DNA of 64,000 bases, from positions 5,394,001 through 5,458,000 of the forward strand of contig OX579641.1 of the NCBI GenBank assembly GCA_951230915.1, read 5' to 3'. Below are positions 1 through 13,942 of the stretch, in pieces. The DNA is from Antitrichia curtipendula. Taxonomy: Eukaryota > Streptophyta > Bryopsida > Hypnales > Leucodontaceae. Under the pieces are notes generated by a model. The model searched no databases and was not told the DNA's origin. It worked only from the letters and a program-made list of their open reading frames with translations. Numbering within the stretch: the first letter of the stretch is position 1; the number at the start of each line of letters is the position of its first letter. The translations under genes were made by a program, and so were the position numbers.

Positions 1-2370
1 CTATTGAATTTTTCTTAATTCGAGCTCAAATCCCTATTTATTGTCTCCAAATATTTTATATAAAAAAATACTTGTATTTGATATGATTTGAACATCAAGT
101 TTATTTTTTTTAAATCAAATGAATCTACTTCTGGAAATGTAATTATGAAAAGTGAACATTAATCTAAGATGTAAATTATTATGAATGAAAATTTATCAAA
201 TTTTGGAATTATGTATTTAAATATAAATAAGTGGTTTATCCTCTTAGCAAATGAATACAAAATTTGTCCTTTAACAGTTAATGGCTTTGCAACCAATTTT
301 GGGTTGCACTTGATAAACAATTAGAAAAATAGAGCAAAATTGATGATGTAGTTTAGTCTATAATCTTGAAGATCAAGTTTGTGCATTGGAATTACACATT
401 CAATGGAATAAGTTCATTACTATTTGGACAAGCGACGAGACAATTGATATGTAAGCTAGGATATTTACCTAGTTTATTTTTTTACCACCTTACAAAGACT
501 TGAAGCTTCAATTTTTAATTGATGCTCTACAAGGGCTTGATAATGAAATTCTAACAAGTTATTTCTTTTCAATGAATTAAACATATCTATTTAGGTAAGC
601 ACATCCTAAATCACCCAAATAAGCTTGTGGCGCAACATGTATGTAATAAAAAAAATAACAATATTTTTTTGCATTGGTACATCTAAATGAAGCAAGATGC
701 AAGTGATTGCACAATTCTAGGATGTATGATGAATTAGTTATAAATTTGCATGGTGAAGGCTGTAAAAGCCTCTAATATTATTTAGATGAATCCAACATTT
801 ATCATGTATCCACCACAAGAAGATGTTTACAAAGATGTTTATAAAGATGTTTACAAAGATTGTCAATTGGAACAATAATGTGGAATTGTCAATTGAAAGC
901 AACTTTACCAACAACCATCCCCCCAAGAAACTGCCATCTTTGTAGTACAATAAATAAACTTCAGCATTACCAATTCCACATTATTGTTGCCCTTCTGAAG
1001 TCAATTCTATCACTTACCACTTTGAATACTCTACTTATTCATTTTCTATTAAAAAATAGAAGTCGAAGTTCTAAAGGGAAAATAAATAAATTTGGGTGTA
1101 GTTATCTAATCATTTATTTAACTTATTTAAACAATTTTTTTTATTTTGGCAAGTTTGGTGACGGTCTTACATAATTTCCATAGAAAGTCAATTTTTAGTG
1201 TAGAAAAATGCAAGAGGATACATATTTTTCTTAATCTGTTGCGCATGCTCTAAGCAACGGTGGAAAATATCCTATATATCCTTTAATAAATTTGGTGAGT
1301 GCAAGATTAGATCACTCACATCACCTACCATAATTCTTCTTTGGAGAATTTTTGAACTTCACTTTTACCTATCCTTCATTCATCATATTCATCTATTTTT
1401 TCATAAACTCAATTCAATCCCTATCTCTCTGTTGTTTCAAAATTCAACCAATTTTTCTATTAATTATCATTGGTTTACCATACACCAATATGCAATTTTC
1501 CCAATTATTGATCAAGATGTAGAATAAAGTAAAGTTGGCCTCTAATCTTGTAAAGTTTTGACATAAGATTACGAAATTAACTTCTTCTAGTCAACTCTAG
1601 TATCTCTTCTTGTACTAAGTCAATGTATATGAATCCTATAACTAATTAACTCTTAACCCTTTAACTTCTAAATGCCTATTCATTTTGACCAATATTGAGA
1701 ATGCAATAATATGTTGATGCTTTCAAAATCCATTGACAACTAAACCTATACCTACATGTTTATCTCAAATTAAAGTAAATAAATAATGTCAATTTTCTTT
1801 GGTTCAATTTCTAATTTCTAGGGCAAGTTTGGAGCAAACTATATTGTATTTTAGTTCATGCTACAGAACCTTGCTGTATACTTGACCCTTAAAACATTAT
1901 ACAAGTTTTCAAAATACACTCAAAAGCCAACCAAAGGGCTTGATGTGATATTAAAGGATTGATACATGAATATATATTGCTCAAATGCAAAGCATGTTAT
2001 AGTACTTGGACACTAATTCTACTCTCCCAAATTGTATATTGCTTAATTTGGTTGCTTCAACAACCAATACTATACCATGCATACAACATGGATTAGATAA
2101 TGCTCGAGAGCTGGGAGGTTTGAGAGCATTATGGGACATAATGCCAAATGTAATAGCTCATCACAAACATTCATATCTGTACTTTTTGCAAATCTAAAGG
2201 TGTTGAAAGAGGGGCTGCATTATGAGTTATAACACTTTTCTGACTATCCAATAGAATGGTGACAAATCTGCCTTGAAAACCAGACTTGGCATTATGTTCT
2301 GGGAATTTGCAAAGACCAACCTAAGCATATGGATGTAGACAAGATACTAATGTTACTGTCTTAAAGAGCG
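1..2370. other. AT-rich intergenic DNA, no recognisable gene
   Basis: All frames are closed quickly and no conserved domain was recognised. Contents: a short tandem repeat of GATGTTTACAAA type at about 825-860, and a perfect 16-bp inverted repeat (CAATAATGTGGAATTG) at 873-888 and 971-986. Everything else looks like neutral AT-rich sequence and the 3' flank of the QTRT2 gene. Confidence 0.5.
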
Positions 2371-2551
2371 CCAAGAAGTTCGACAAAAAAAACAATCTGC
2401 CCCGGCGACTTAAGTACAAATCAGGGTAAAAGACTACAATTCCAGAATCAGATGCCCCCCAAAAAATCACGAGTACAAAAAGAAACGCCCTTCAAAATTG
2501 AGGTAATGAGGAGCAATATCTAATGCCCCAAACCACAGCTTGACACCATTG

Positions 2552-5500
2552 TCATGACCCCGGAGTTGGAGAAAGAACCCCACTTTCCTCCCTTCTACTG
2601 GTGAACCAATTTCTGAAGTCATGAAATTTGTCGACCTTGATAGAATGTCGGATAGCCTTAAAAAACTCCAAATAATGATAAGTGTTATGTCTGCACATCG
2701 CAACGCACTCCAAGCACATCAGTGAGGCATCCACACAATGAAAAAAACACTATAACTAGCATCAGTTCTTGCACAGAAAAATTAAGACATGGACGTGGCC
2801 TCCGGAATCAAACTATTGACAGTCACTCTAACTTGTCCTCGCACTTTGCATTATTGTCAGGTAACATGGTGCAACTGTAGAGGACGAATGCACATTAATT
2901 GAACTTTTGTGATGACTAGTGTTTAAGCAGAGGACAATAAAGATTTAGCCAACCTCAAGTGGAAGAAATCAGCGTCACCCTTTGCTTACACGCTAGTCAT
3001 TAGGAAGTATGGTTAGAGTGCATTCATCCGAAAAATATCAATATTTAGTATCACCAAGATCACTGAAAAACAAAACTGTAAAGCCAGCTCTTCATGTGTC
3101 AAGTAACATTATGTAACCAGAAGTATAAACGATGTAGCAATGTATATTTGGAGCCCGTCTGAGCACAGAGAATGCACTTACATCTCTAATAAGGTTTGCG
3201 CCAGCATCTCGTGGGTGTTGATTAGATGGTTGATGTAAGCTCGGGTGTGCTTTAGACACGTGTAGCATTTGCATCCACTCACCAAGGGTGTATTGTCAAG
3301 CCTGCACCAAAGCCATGAGTTAAAAAACATAAATTGAGTTTCCTCAGATTCAGTCAACCCGTGGGGCAATTGAAAACCGACAGATTCTGGAAGACTAGTT
3401 CAGTGAATTTTCTGTATCCTAAAAAAATTCTAGAACAATATACCTCTGACATTGATTAAAAATAAGTAACAGCAAGGAGAGGCATGTACTTGTAGGCAAC
3501 AGAGCGTAGGTTAATTTTTGCCGAGTCCTGACCACTTTTGGCGAGTTCTCCAGCAGGTGATTCACAATGAAGATTTCTTGAAACATTCTCCATATCAAGG
3601 GGAAAGGTCATTGCATACCCTCCCTTCGTTAACATATATGGGTATCTGAGGCCCGTCAAGATTAACAGGTTCGATCTACATGTTGATGTCTGCAACCCAT
3701 AAGACTAAGAAAGAAGTATTTTCTACTAACAACATCTAGAAAGAGAAGGATACTCAACTCTAGATTTGATCTTAGAAAACCTAAAATTTGCAATACCTCA
3801 AGAAACAACAAAAGTGGAATTGTACTTTGAAGCAGCAAGGGAAGAAACGCACACTAGAAAATAAAAACATGAGGTCAGGAAATGATCAATGAAGAGAATA
3901 ATTTGTGATATGAGACATACAACTACAGTTTCAGAACTTAAGGACGTAACATTCGCCAATGAAGCTTGTGTCAAGGATACATGCTTTCGAAGAGATCAAT
4001 GCCCGCCCCCACAGCTTGCAATACCTCTTCTGCAGATATCAAAATGTCATCAAAAGGTAGACCACGAAGGAGCTTAACCAAACGAACAAGAAGAACGGTT
4101 TTGCGAGATACTGAACCAAAAAAATTGATATCTCATAAGTTACAAGCCGAGTGCAGTAAATTTTACACAAGACATGGACAGTCCCTTTAAGTGAATGGGG
4201 GACGCATACCTGGCAAACCAATTCCACTCACATGGCGAGGTTTCTCCGCTGGTAATTTGGCCTACAGAACAATAAAGAAATGCAGACAGTTCAGCTCCTA
4301 AGTGTCCAAGCTAAAAATACAAAGTCTATTTTGGAAGTTGCCAGCCAATTACAGTAACTTTCAAAACACATACCTATAGGTCAGAAATGTAAGGTATGAT
4401 TTCTTCTTTCTGTAGATAAATTCTAGTCCTTCTTTGAAGCTTCTAATGATTTATTTCAACTCTAGAATGATAGGGAGACAACTACTTTTGACCACTTAGG
4501 CACTTAGAAGTTAGTTACAACATTCAAAGACAACTTCACATCACCATACAAAACTCCAAGTAGTAAACGTACCGTCACTGCTTCCATTTGCAGTGCACGC
4601 TGTGCAGCATCTTCGCCCATGCCGAAGCCGCCCAAAGAAAATCCTGGACACCGATAGTAAATGAGTCAATAGTTGTACTACCATTAGTACCATAATTCAA
4701 ATTCCAGCATAGTCTTGTAAGCAATTATCGCCCAGCATGTGAGGCAAATGTCAGACAGCTTCTTTAAGCCCAAGTGCCCAGACGGCCAAAGTGGCTGTCC
4801 CATATCTTAAGGAGTTGAAATTAATCATATTGGAAGCTTGAAGGAAGGACTAAAACGTACCAATAGAAAGAAAAAATCACACCCTATTTTTTTTAAGTAA
4901 AGAAATGTGATCCGAGAGTGAGTAAATTCTACTATCAACTTCTACAATCTATTTATACCTTAACCCTTTAAAGACCATGGATTCATCGTTTTAAAAAGAC
5001 CATTTTGGTTGATAATACTATGGAAAGTATGATGTAATGGGATGCTTTTTTGTACTACAAGAATGAGTGAAGGACATTGCATGTGTCGGTAGAAAGGAAA
5101 GAGTTTTCGAAAACAAGTAATAATCTTCTATGTACCTTCAAATTTCTTTAAAAAAAATTAGACCAAACTATGGCTTCTAGGTCTTGGAAGGGTTACGCAC
5201 TTGGGGGTAAAGCTGTTGCTACTTCGATCATAATCACTTGACAAGCAGGTTGAATTCGTTGTACAAGTATGACCACACTTGTCACAATCAAGAATATCCT
5301 TAAACGATAGGCTGAACAATACCCACTACATTGCGAGTGGCCGTTTGCTCTGCAGACCGAATCCTTTCCTCCATACTGGACGCTCCGACCACGACGCCAA
5401 GGCACCTATTTCCATATTCTGCCTAGAGCCACAGCTTCTAAGTCAAATTTCCAAAATAACAAGAATGTTCCGCAGTTCAGAAATTTGATATGCAGCAAGA

Positions 5501-7724
5501 TTTCGATTGACATTATGCTGAAGTTGAAACATAAAGAAAACTCAAATTTCAAGCAGTAGTCGAAAGGAAAAAATTACAATGCACCTCCCTCACGATACAC
5601 CCTCTAATAGAATTTGAACACATTTATAAGGAAACAACGAAGAACAAGTGATCTGCAGATTATACTTCGCCAAGAAGCCAACTAGACTTATCAAAGAGAT
5701 TTAGATAAAATCTAAAGAAATCGAGGAGATCTACTTCGAACAGTGCATTGATTCTTTTGGTAAGCAGCATACATGTTGCAACGAGAGGCAGTGGTCCAGC
5801 CACTGTAGAGTGCGGTCCACTGACAAGCGGTTACGTTTCTCAGTCACCCAGCTGGGAACTTCATCGGGCAAGCTGGCCCACAAGTCCGGTTTGCATGCGT
5901 TCACGACCTCCATATATTTTACAGGTCCCACCTGACTAACAATTCATTAGCACCGATCGGCAACAAGCCAAAAAATAGAATACAGCCGCCCTGACCCAAC
6001 TTACAATGCTCTTATTCCACAAGCCTCAATACACTGCATTATTATCAAACAAATAACCTGTCCTAAATGTCAACAATTTCAAAGCTAAGATTATAACTCC
6101 AAAGAGCCCAAACTCAAAAACAGAAACTTGGGGGTAAAGCTGTTGCTACTTTCTTCTTTCTATTGACACACTTTGTTACCTTCCTTGAAACCTCCTAAAT
6201 GACCGATTTCAACACGTGTAGATATGGAAGCGACCGTAGCTTGGCACTCAGGGGCTAAAGTGTGGATCCAAATGCAAAGAAAGGATCAAATTACAAATAT
6301 CTCAACGTCAGGAGATGCCCAAACTCATGCAATCCATGTAAGAATATAAAGTGTCGAGGACAGTGTACATACTATGCGCCGACCAGATGAAGTCTCAAAA
6401 GAAGCACCCAATTTGGAAGACGCTTCCCCTGATTCATCCATGACGCAGTCTCTCGCCACAGCAATCATCCCAAAACCAGTCAAACTGACTAACTTGTGAA
6501 TGCCTCCAGCCTTAGCCACGATGGTTGATAATGGATGATCCAAGCTGTATTCACCAACAATGTCAGCATAAGTAGCCACTCGATGCAGAGACTAATTACA
6601 CTTGCTAGTTCTTAGAATGGAATAGAGGAGGAAGGAAAGAGTCGGCAAGGAAGTAGTAACTCGATAGGGCACAAAAATCACACAAATTACCTAAAGTTTG
6701 ATCTTGAAATTCCAAACAAAGAACTAGAAATGAGCAATTCCGCTTTCAAACTCAAACACCCCCCAATTGTCATGGATTACACTTTGAGCTACCACAGCAT
6801 GCCAATCTTTCCAATCAAAGAAACTATACCAGGACCACAATAGTCCACATTCCAACAATGCCAACAACCAGCAGCTGCTTGCAATAACATTCGTGCATGG
6901 TACACCTTAAATCAGCTGATCTAATTCTAGTTCATTCAAACAAAAGAAATGCACATAAAAGATTTTCAGAGCTTTCAACTTCTTATACGAATATTCACCA
7001 CGACTTTACATTATGAGCACCAGAATCTCGTCCCAGAATTCCTAACTCACACTGCAGAGTTTTCAGGTCGAGTTTGAGAATTGCGTCTTCTGTGGAAGCA
7101 AAAGGTTCAAGAATGGAGGGCAATTCGGGCACTGCAGTTTGAAATCTCTACAAGAGATGGGATTTTGAGACTCAAAATCAAGCAGGGCCAGATTTGGAAA
7201 CAAAATGCAAGAATCTGACTGAAATAGCGAATTCAGATAGCCCCTCGAGATCGCTAGAGGACAACATTCCTCCTGAGAAGAAAATAGCGTGTAGCCTGAT
7301 ATGGAGCCATGAGATGATGGAGAAGACGATAGAACGATCAAATGGCTCTGAGAGAATGGAGAAGAATTTTCAAAAGCCAAGGAGAATCTTTTGCTCAGTA
7401 CCATTCACAAAAATATTCCTGCCGAGGTCGGTCTATGCAAGAATATTAGGCATAAAATCCCAAATAAAATTCCTACAGATCCCTCCCTTCCGCCTTATCG
7501 TTCACGAATTCTCAAGCATCAAACAGAACTTACAAGTGCAACGGAGTGAATTGACACGCAACAGCATCAGGATGTAGCGTTTGCAGCAGATCGGGGGGGA
7601 TGAAGGCCGGCAACCCTTTCCTTGTGAGAAGTAACAAACTCGGAGTCTCCAGAGGTAAACCCGTTGCCAACTGCAACGTCCCGAGCCGTGCTCCCGCACT
7701 CCATGTCCGCACCGCAAACTCCAT
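2552..7724 (-). CDS. QTRT2: Queuine tRNA-ribosyltransferase accessory subunit 2, complete, ten exons
   Basis: Non-catalytic partner of the tRNA-guanine transglycosylase that replaces guanine with queuine at wobble position 34 of GUN-anticodon tRNAs (family knowledge). Exons read on the minus strand: 7724-7534, 6544-6373, 5931-5773, 5422-5323, 4643-4573, 4261-4210, 4029-3981, 3645-3490, 3301-3182, 2690-2552. All introns are GT-AG and the phases join to 1209 nt, 402 aa plus stop, close to the ~415 aa of animal QTRT2. Family signatures seen: MEFAVRTWS start, [72 protein letters not shown], and the zinc site CKCYTC followed by HTRAYINHL and a later His, then NTYHYLEFF near the end. The start ATG lies just below a GA-rich leader. 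Exon 4's acceptor was chosen because it keeps phase; other joins leave no ambiguity. Confidence 0.94.
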
Positions 7725-7742
7725 CTCTCTCTCTCTCTCTCC
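7725..7742 (-). promoter_or_regulatory. GA-repeat leader next to the QTRT2 start codon
   Basis: A pure CT run on the plus strand, i.e. a GA repeat in the QTRT2 sense strand, ends directly at the proposed ATG. Such GA/CT runs are common in plant 5' leaders and core promoters. It marks the 5' UTR, and no transcription start can be read. Confidence 0.5.
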
Positions 7743-7961
7743 CCACACGAATCCCTACTAATAAACCCTCACAAAGCCTCTTGACTCCTGTTAATACATC
7801 TTGGAAGGAAAAAAATAGGGGGAATATAAGAGACTAAGAGAGATTCTGCGGAGGTCGGGTTCTATTGTTGGTGGTGTGGTGCACTCACTTGCAACTTGGA
7901 AGTGAGGAATTGTCGGCGAGGTTTTCGGCGAAAGGTGTATCCGGCTATGGCGGAAGGGACT

Positions 7962-7980
7962 CTTAAACCCTAAACCCCCG
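7962..7980 (-). promoter_or_regulatory. Telo-box-like motif upstream of QTRT2
   Basis: AAACCCTAAACCC lies about 240 bp upstream of the QTRT2 ATG, within a GC-richer stretch (7.85-8.0 kb). AAACCCTA telo-boxes are known in plant promoters of translation and ribosome-related genes, which would suit a tRNA-modification gene. The functional link is inference. Confidence 0.4.
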
Positions 7981-8259
7981 GGAACAGAACTCCTTTCACC
8001 TCCTGTCGTTTGGGGAACCTTTTGGGAAGGACGGAGCTTTCGACTTTTTCCTTTATCGTCAGGCACTCTTTTTCTTTTAAATTTCGTTTCTTTACTCCTC
8101 GGTTGCAGTTTCCGTACGTCATGGAGGAAGTGGATGGGGTCGGGTGCCAACTGTAAGTCCGTACCAGTGACGCTTTCTCTTTTTCTTTTTTCTTTTTAAA
8201 CTGCAGGGGATTGGTGTAGCAGGTTTTCCTTACAAATTTTAGTGTGTGGTTTTGCAACT

Positions 8260-11200
8260 AAGGTATGTGCACCAGTAATTGTCAGTAATTACAATTGATC
8301 TCTGTTGGTATTATTACACATAAAGTATATTTTTGGTTTTTATTAGCAACTAAAATTGGATTTCAACACACTTTAGCATGCATTATTTGAACTCCATATG
8401 AATAAGTTATGAAATTTCAAAGTATTGTTTGCAAATGTACCAAAAATAGACAATAGGCCCTCCTCATGACTTGATTTGTGCACATCTTATGCACCCAATA
8501 TTTAGATTGTAGGTCGGTGCTCTAGTCCAAATGTTGGTTTGGCATTTGGGGGCAATATTTGACTATAAATGTATATATTTAGCTTAAGCGCACCCGTAAC
8601 ATATCATCACTATCCAAAATGCCACACCTACATTGGACTAGTAAGTCAAATTGAAATCTAAATATTGGTTGCACAAGATGTTCATAATCAAAAGATGAGA
8701 GTCTAAGAGAATCTATTGCAATGTGTTTCTTCTATACAATTTCTTGCCACTTTACTACAAAGAAAACGTAAAGGAATTTTTTTGTAATAGGAAATTATCT
8801 TTTTTCTCTACAAGATAACTTGATTCATGTTGTCTTTTGAAACCAATAGCTAAACTTTATCATAGTATTACCTAGGGTTTATATAGATGTCACCAAATAT
8901 CATGAGTGTATTGACAAATTAGCTACCTACAACTGAAAACTGAAAATTGAATCATTATATTGTTGATTTTTGGTGCATCTATAAACAATACTTTGAAATC
9001 TCATCGCTTATATTCTCAAAGGGTCCAAATTCATAATAGAGTGTGTTGGAATCATCTTTCACTTGACAATATAAGACTTAAAAAAATGAATTATATTTAA
9101 TTAATAGTGGTAACTGTGATTAGTTTCTATTAGTATTGATTATGAGTGCACTTACATTAATAAGAGCATCACTAAAAATAAGTTATGAGCACCTAAAGGA
9201 CCATTTTTTAGGTTCTACTATCTTGATGGTCGTATGACCAAAAAAATTGATGAGATTATTAGCAAATTCAAAAAAAATACAATCTAAGTGGTGTTGTAAT
9301 TTTTTTAACTTCAAATTATTTTACAAATTTTTTAAGTTGAGAACATATGATATTGGCTTTACACAACATTAGATCCACCTTAATTTGACATTCTTAAAGT
9401 ACAAAATGTGTCAACTACCATTGGTAGCTTCACAAAAAAATTTACCTCTAATTTGTTGCTTTTGAAAGCCTATGATGGATTTTGAATATTAAAAAAAGGT
9501 CATTCAAATACATATTTCAAGTGTTGTAGAACAACTGGAAGGTGTCCCAATTGGGTGACTTATCTTAGGACAAAATTTCATTTCTTCAAAATGTTGAATT
9601 ACTATTTTGGAGAATAGATTGATTATTTGCTCCACCTCTACAACTTGCTATTTTAACATCTAATCAATTAAAAAAGAGATATTTGATAGAGTTATCAACC
9701 CCAATAAAGTACTATTTTTGCAATGACAAAGAAAATCTTTAGTCGGGGCCAAAGCCAAGCATTTATTGTATACTTTCATCCAAAAGTTGTCGTTTTTACT
9801 ATTTTGCTGCAATATTACCATCTAACATCAACAACATGGACATTGGCAATTTGAATGAAAAATACTCAATTACTACTTGGCCCCGAGCTTAGATTTAGAC
9901 ACATAAGTAATTTTTGCAAAGATTTGGGAAACTACTCCAAATACTAATTCTTCATGTGTATTAAGTACCGATACATTTGATATATAAAATGATAGAGATT
10001 CCACTTGATTTTGCACACAAAAAGACTTACTATTGTTTGAAAACATATATAGCAAATTGCATGGGGGTAATGTAAACAAGTAATTTCACTACCTAAACAA
10101 GTAACATGCATTTTTGTCATGATGAAGTTATGTTGTATTAGAAGCAAATTTTTAATAAAAGACAAATTCAAAATACTAAATAATTTAGTCATGACAATAA
10201 TAACAACAAGGTGTCATTGGGTTCTACAGAAAAGGGTAATCTAGTCATTAATTTAGAGAAAATAATTGGTGGAAAAGACCATTTGCAACTTGTGTCAAAG
10301 TCATTGATGATATTTGTCCAATATGTTCTTCAATGATAAGATTTTGATGTATGTTCTACAATTTATTGATTTATTGAATATTCAAGGGCTCACAACTATA
10401 TATTTATTCCTAGATTTCTATTCTAGGTGTTTTTTCATTTTGAAAATAATATTATAGATGTAATCAAAACTAAGTGAAATATTGCTAAATGGATGAAATA
10501 TGCTTCAAATTAGATGAAACTTGATCAAATAGATGAAATAGTAGAATAAAAATTGAATCTTTTAGCATTTCTTAAATTACTCTTTTAGCAAATTGGAGAT
10601 TTTTAGATAATAAAGGTAAAGCTAAATGATTGTATATTGTTTGGCAATAGCATTTTTAGAAGGGTTAGTAAGATCTTAAGCATTGAATCTATAGTAATGG
10701 AATTCAATAAAGACTCAAATAAATTATTATATTATTAAAAAGATTTTGCATAATATAAAACACAATTGACATTCTTTACAATGCATTACAAATAGTTACA
10801 AATAAAAAATTGTGTTGAGAGAAACAATATTCGGATGACATTATTATATTACAAAAAAATAAAAATGACACCCAAATATTATTTTTCTCAATTGATTTTC
10901 TACTTGTGAGTGCATATTCTACAATTCTATCAATCATATCAATTTTACATTCCAATATAACAATTCCATTATTGATTAATCCTTTTGTTTCTCATATCTT
11001 TACGTAATAATTTCTTGAAAAATATTGTTTATAAATTTTAAATTTTGATTGCAACTGTGTATAAACATCATTATATATGTCTTTTTCTTAGTCAAAATCT
11101 CAAATTATTCAATTTAATCCCTTAAAGGCTAGGCATTCAAATTCTAATATCATCATAGTACACATAATCTTGGCTATTTTATCCATCTAATTGTATGTAG

Positions 11201-12981
11201 ATTTTTGTGTAAGTTCTTTATTATTTGTAAGATATTTATTTTTAAGACTTTGTTTTTCAACTACTTAATTACTCAAAGGGTATAAGTATATTTTACTTCA
11301 AAAAATAATTTTTTTAATTCAAAAAATGATTCTTCAAAAACAACTTGAATAAGTGAATAAAATACATTCTTCGAATATATTGTAATTATTGCTTAACAAT
11401 TTCAAGCTCAAAAAAATTATAATAATTTTTTTTTAAATTCAATGTATAATCAATTTGGAAAAAAAATTAAAAAATTAGGCTAAAAATGTTGCATTTTATG
11501 TTGCATCTTTATAATTTAGGAAGTTTGGAATTTTCCTAGTCTTCTAGGGAGTTGATATAAACAATTCAATGAAGGATGTCACATATCCAAAAAAATTTAG
11601 AAACATTTGTCTATATGTGATGACTAAATTCTAGCAATGTCGTAGCAAGAGTAACAAGATTAGAAAGTCAATTGCTTAGAATCTATGATTATTGCTTTTA
11701 GTCAGAGTCTTTTTTTATTGTCCAAGAAATTGTAAATAGTAGCTTTCATGTTTATAAATCTATTTTTTATCCACAAATGAATACAATGTGACTCTTTGAA
11801 TGAAAAAGGATTTCTAGCATACGATGTTTTGTAAATGATTGGAGTATATATATATTAACGTCATCCATACAAAAGTATGTTGTATATGTAAAATAAAATG
11901 AACATATTAGAGAATTTCTTAATATTCCTTAAAATGATGGTATTCCAAAGTAAAATTTAGCCATGTAATATGCACTAATTGGATCTATATCAAACAAGAT
12001 TATCTAAATAATCACACTATGGTTGATGTAATGAAAATATCTTAATTACTTAATAGGTCGACAAGTAAATTCTTTAATTATAATCATACTCTGATGTACA
12101 AGTACAACCAGTATTTTATAAATCTAAGCTAGATACAACTGCATTTAACTATTGATGTAGCACAATCAATCTTTTATAAATTTGAATTAGGTACAAATAC
12201 ATATAATAATTACAAGTGATAATATTATTATTTAAATAAATAAATTTTAAATGCTAATAAAATTAAATTTTAAGAAGAAATATTTGTAGAGGTAGTTAAT
12301 AAAAATCATTTTGTTCCAAAAGTTGTAAATTAGTATGCCCCTTCTTCTAGTTGTGCCAAATAAATATTTAGATTTAAAAAAATTCAAACTACTATTATAA
12401 TTTGATTCTAACACAAGATAAACACGATGACACTTTTCAAATAAAGACATAAATATTTTCCTTACAATTTCCATCATCAATTCATTAACTTTTAATATTT
12501 ACATAATAGATACATATTAAAAGTCATTGTATCAATTCTAAAATCATTAAAATCATAAATATAGTTATATCATTTTTATATAAATTAAAAATATAAAAAT
12601 TTAACATTGTTTTAAAAAATGACAATTGTTTTAATGCTAGAAATTCAAATATTAATGTATACAAGTGATGTAAGTACAATCATTGAGTATTTTGTGTTAT
12701 TTTATATTATTTTGCAAATCTAATGATATTTTAGTATATACTCATTAGTTGATTTGGAAATCTTTAAACAACTAAATCAAAATTGAAACAATTGATGATT
12801 AGTTGCTATTTAGCAAAAACTTTTGGGATGATGTAAGATTCAACAATTATTCAAAGAAATTATTCTTTATTTTCATATACTGATGTATATTGAAATCACA
12901 ACTTTAGAGGAAAAAAATATTAAAGTCATTCGTCACAAAAGTTGATACTCATTGATTATCAATAGTTTCAATATAGATTCA
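8260..12981. other. AT-rich intergenic DNA
   Basis: No gene seen. The only structure noted is the imperfect foldback at 8456-8705, listed separately. The remainder is low-complexity AT sequence with stops in all frames. Confidence 0.5.
8456..8705. mobile_element. Imperfect foldback element (~250 bp)
   Basis: Two arms of about 60-80 bp are imperfect reverse complements. The left arm contains ACATCTTATGCACCCAATAT and TCTAGTCCAAATG. The right arm contains ATTGGACTAG and ATATTGGTTGCACAAGATGT. This is typical of an old MITE. Exact ends and target duplication cannot be fixed. Confidence 0.5.
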
Positions 12982-12985
12982 TTAA

Positions 12986-13938
12986 CCCTTAAAGCACTAA
13001 ATTGCATTTGATAACACAACAATTTTGGGCAGCTCACTACGAATGGATTTTTTCTTTTTTTTCTTTAAAATTTTCACACAATATGTGCCCAAGGAGTAGC
13101 TTTAAGGCCCAACAATTTTCATAACTTTTGACTACATGGTTAAAAAGTTATGATATGATACGTTGTTTTCATTGCTCGGCAGATAGCCCAGGAAGCTAAA
13201 AAAACTTCTTGAAAATTCACTTTTTTTATAAATTAAAATTTGAAATTGGTTCTCTAGATCTTTATACACATGGGAAGATTTGAATAATTCCATTTGGATT
13301 AATGAGATAAAAGTTATGGGAGTTTAAATTTCCGGGTAGTTTGTGGGTAGTTCTGGAATCTCTACTCTAAGATAAACTTTGAAGCCCTTTATTTAATTCA
13401 ATTTTAAATATTTTTGAAAAAAAATAAAAACATTAGGTGTTGACTGTTTACTACAACATTAGGTGTTGACTATTTGGAATTGAGATTGGGATTGGGATTT
13501 TTCAATTCCATGAATAAATTGTTAACAATTTAGTGTTTTAAAACATTTTCTACTTCTTTCTACTTACTATATTTTCCTATATGTTGTACAATTCCAAATG
13601 ATCTGAAAATTTTTAAGCATGTTGCCAACTTGCCTTCAAGAATGAATCCAAAGAGTAATTACCATTTCGGGCATTTTTTCATACACATGTGACCATCTGA
13701 AGTGCAGCTGCCTGGTTTTCGCAGGGCCAAAAAAAGTTTTTTTTCCAATTCAAATGCTAATGTCTTGCAATCTACATGGCGGAAATCCCTAAGAAAATTT
13801 CCACATGTTCTCAAACTAGTTTACTACAAGATTCTATGGTTACATGTGTTTAAAAAAGTTTTAAAATAAAATTTGGTACTTGTCCTAGAAATGGCAGTTT
13901 TGGTAATAACATACTCTGTAGTCAAAATCCTTTAGGGG
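12986..13938. mobile_element. TTAA-flanked non-autonomous transposon, copy P1
   Basis: A 953-bp element starting CCCTTAAAG and ending CCTTTAGGGG, with TTAA on both outer sides (12982-12985 and 13939-13942). The interior shares long stretches with the elements at 34046-34925 and, inverted, 49591-50490 (shared landmarks: TTTTGGGCAGCTCACTA and AGGCAAGTTGGC, in either orientation). No transposase ORF. The TTAA target and CCC-type termini fit piggyBac-like elements, but that assignment is inference. Confidence 0.7.
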
Positions 13939-13942
13939 TTAA

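Noticed and set aside
300..640. Possible copia gag remnant (weak similarity in words such as LEDQVCALELHIQWNKF)
   Set aside because: Interrupted by stops and too short to support; no LTRs, primer-binding site or polymerase motifs nearby.
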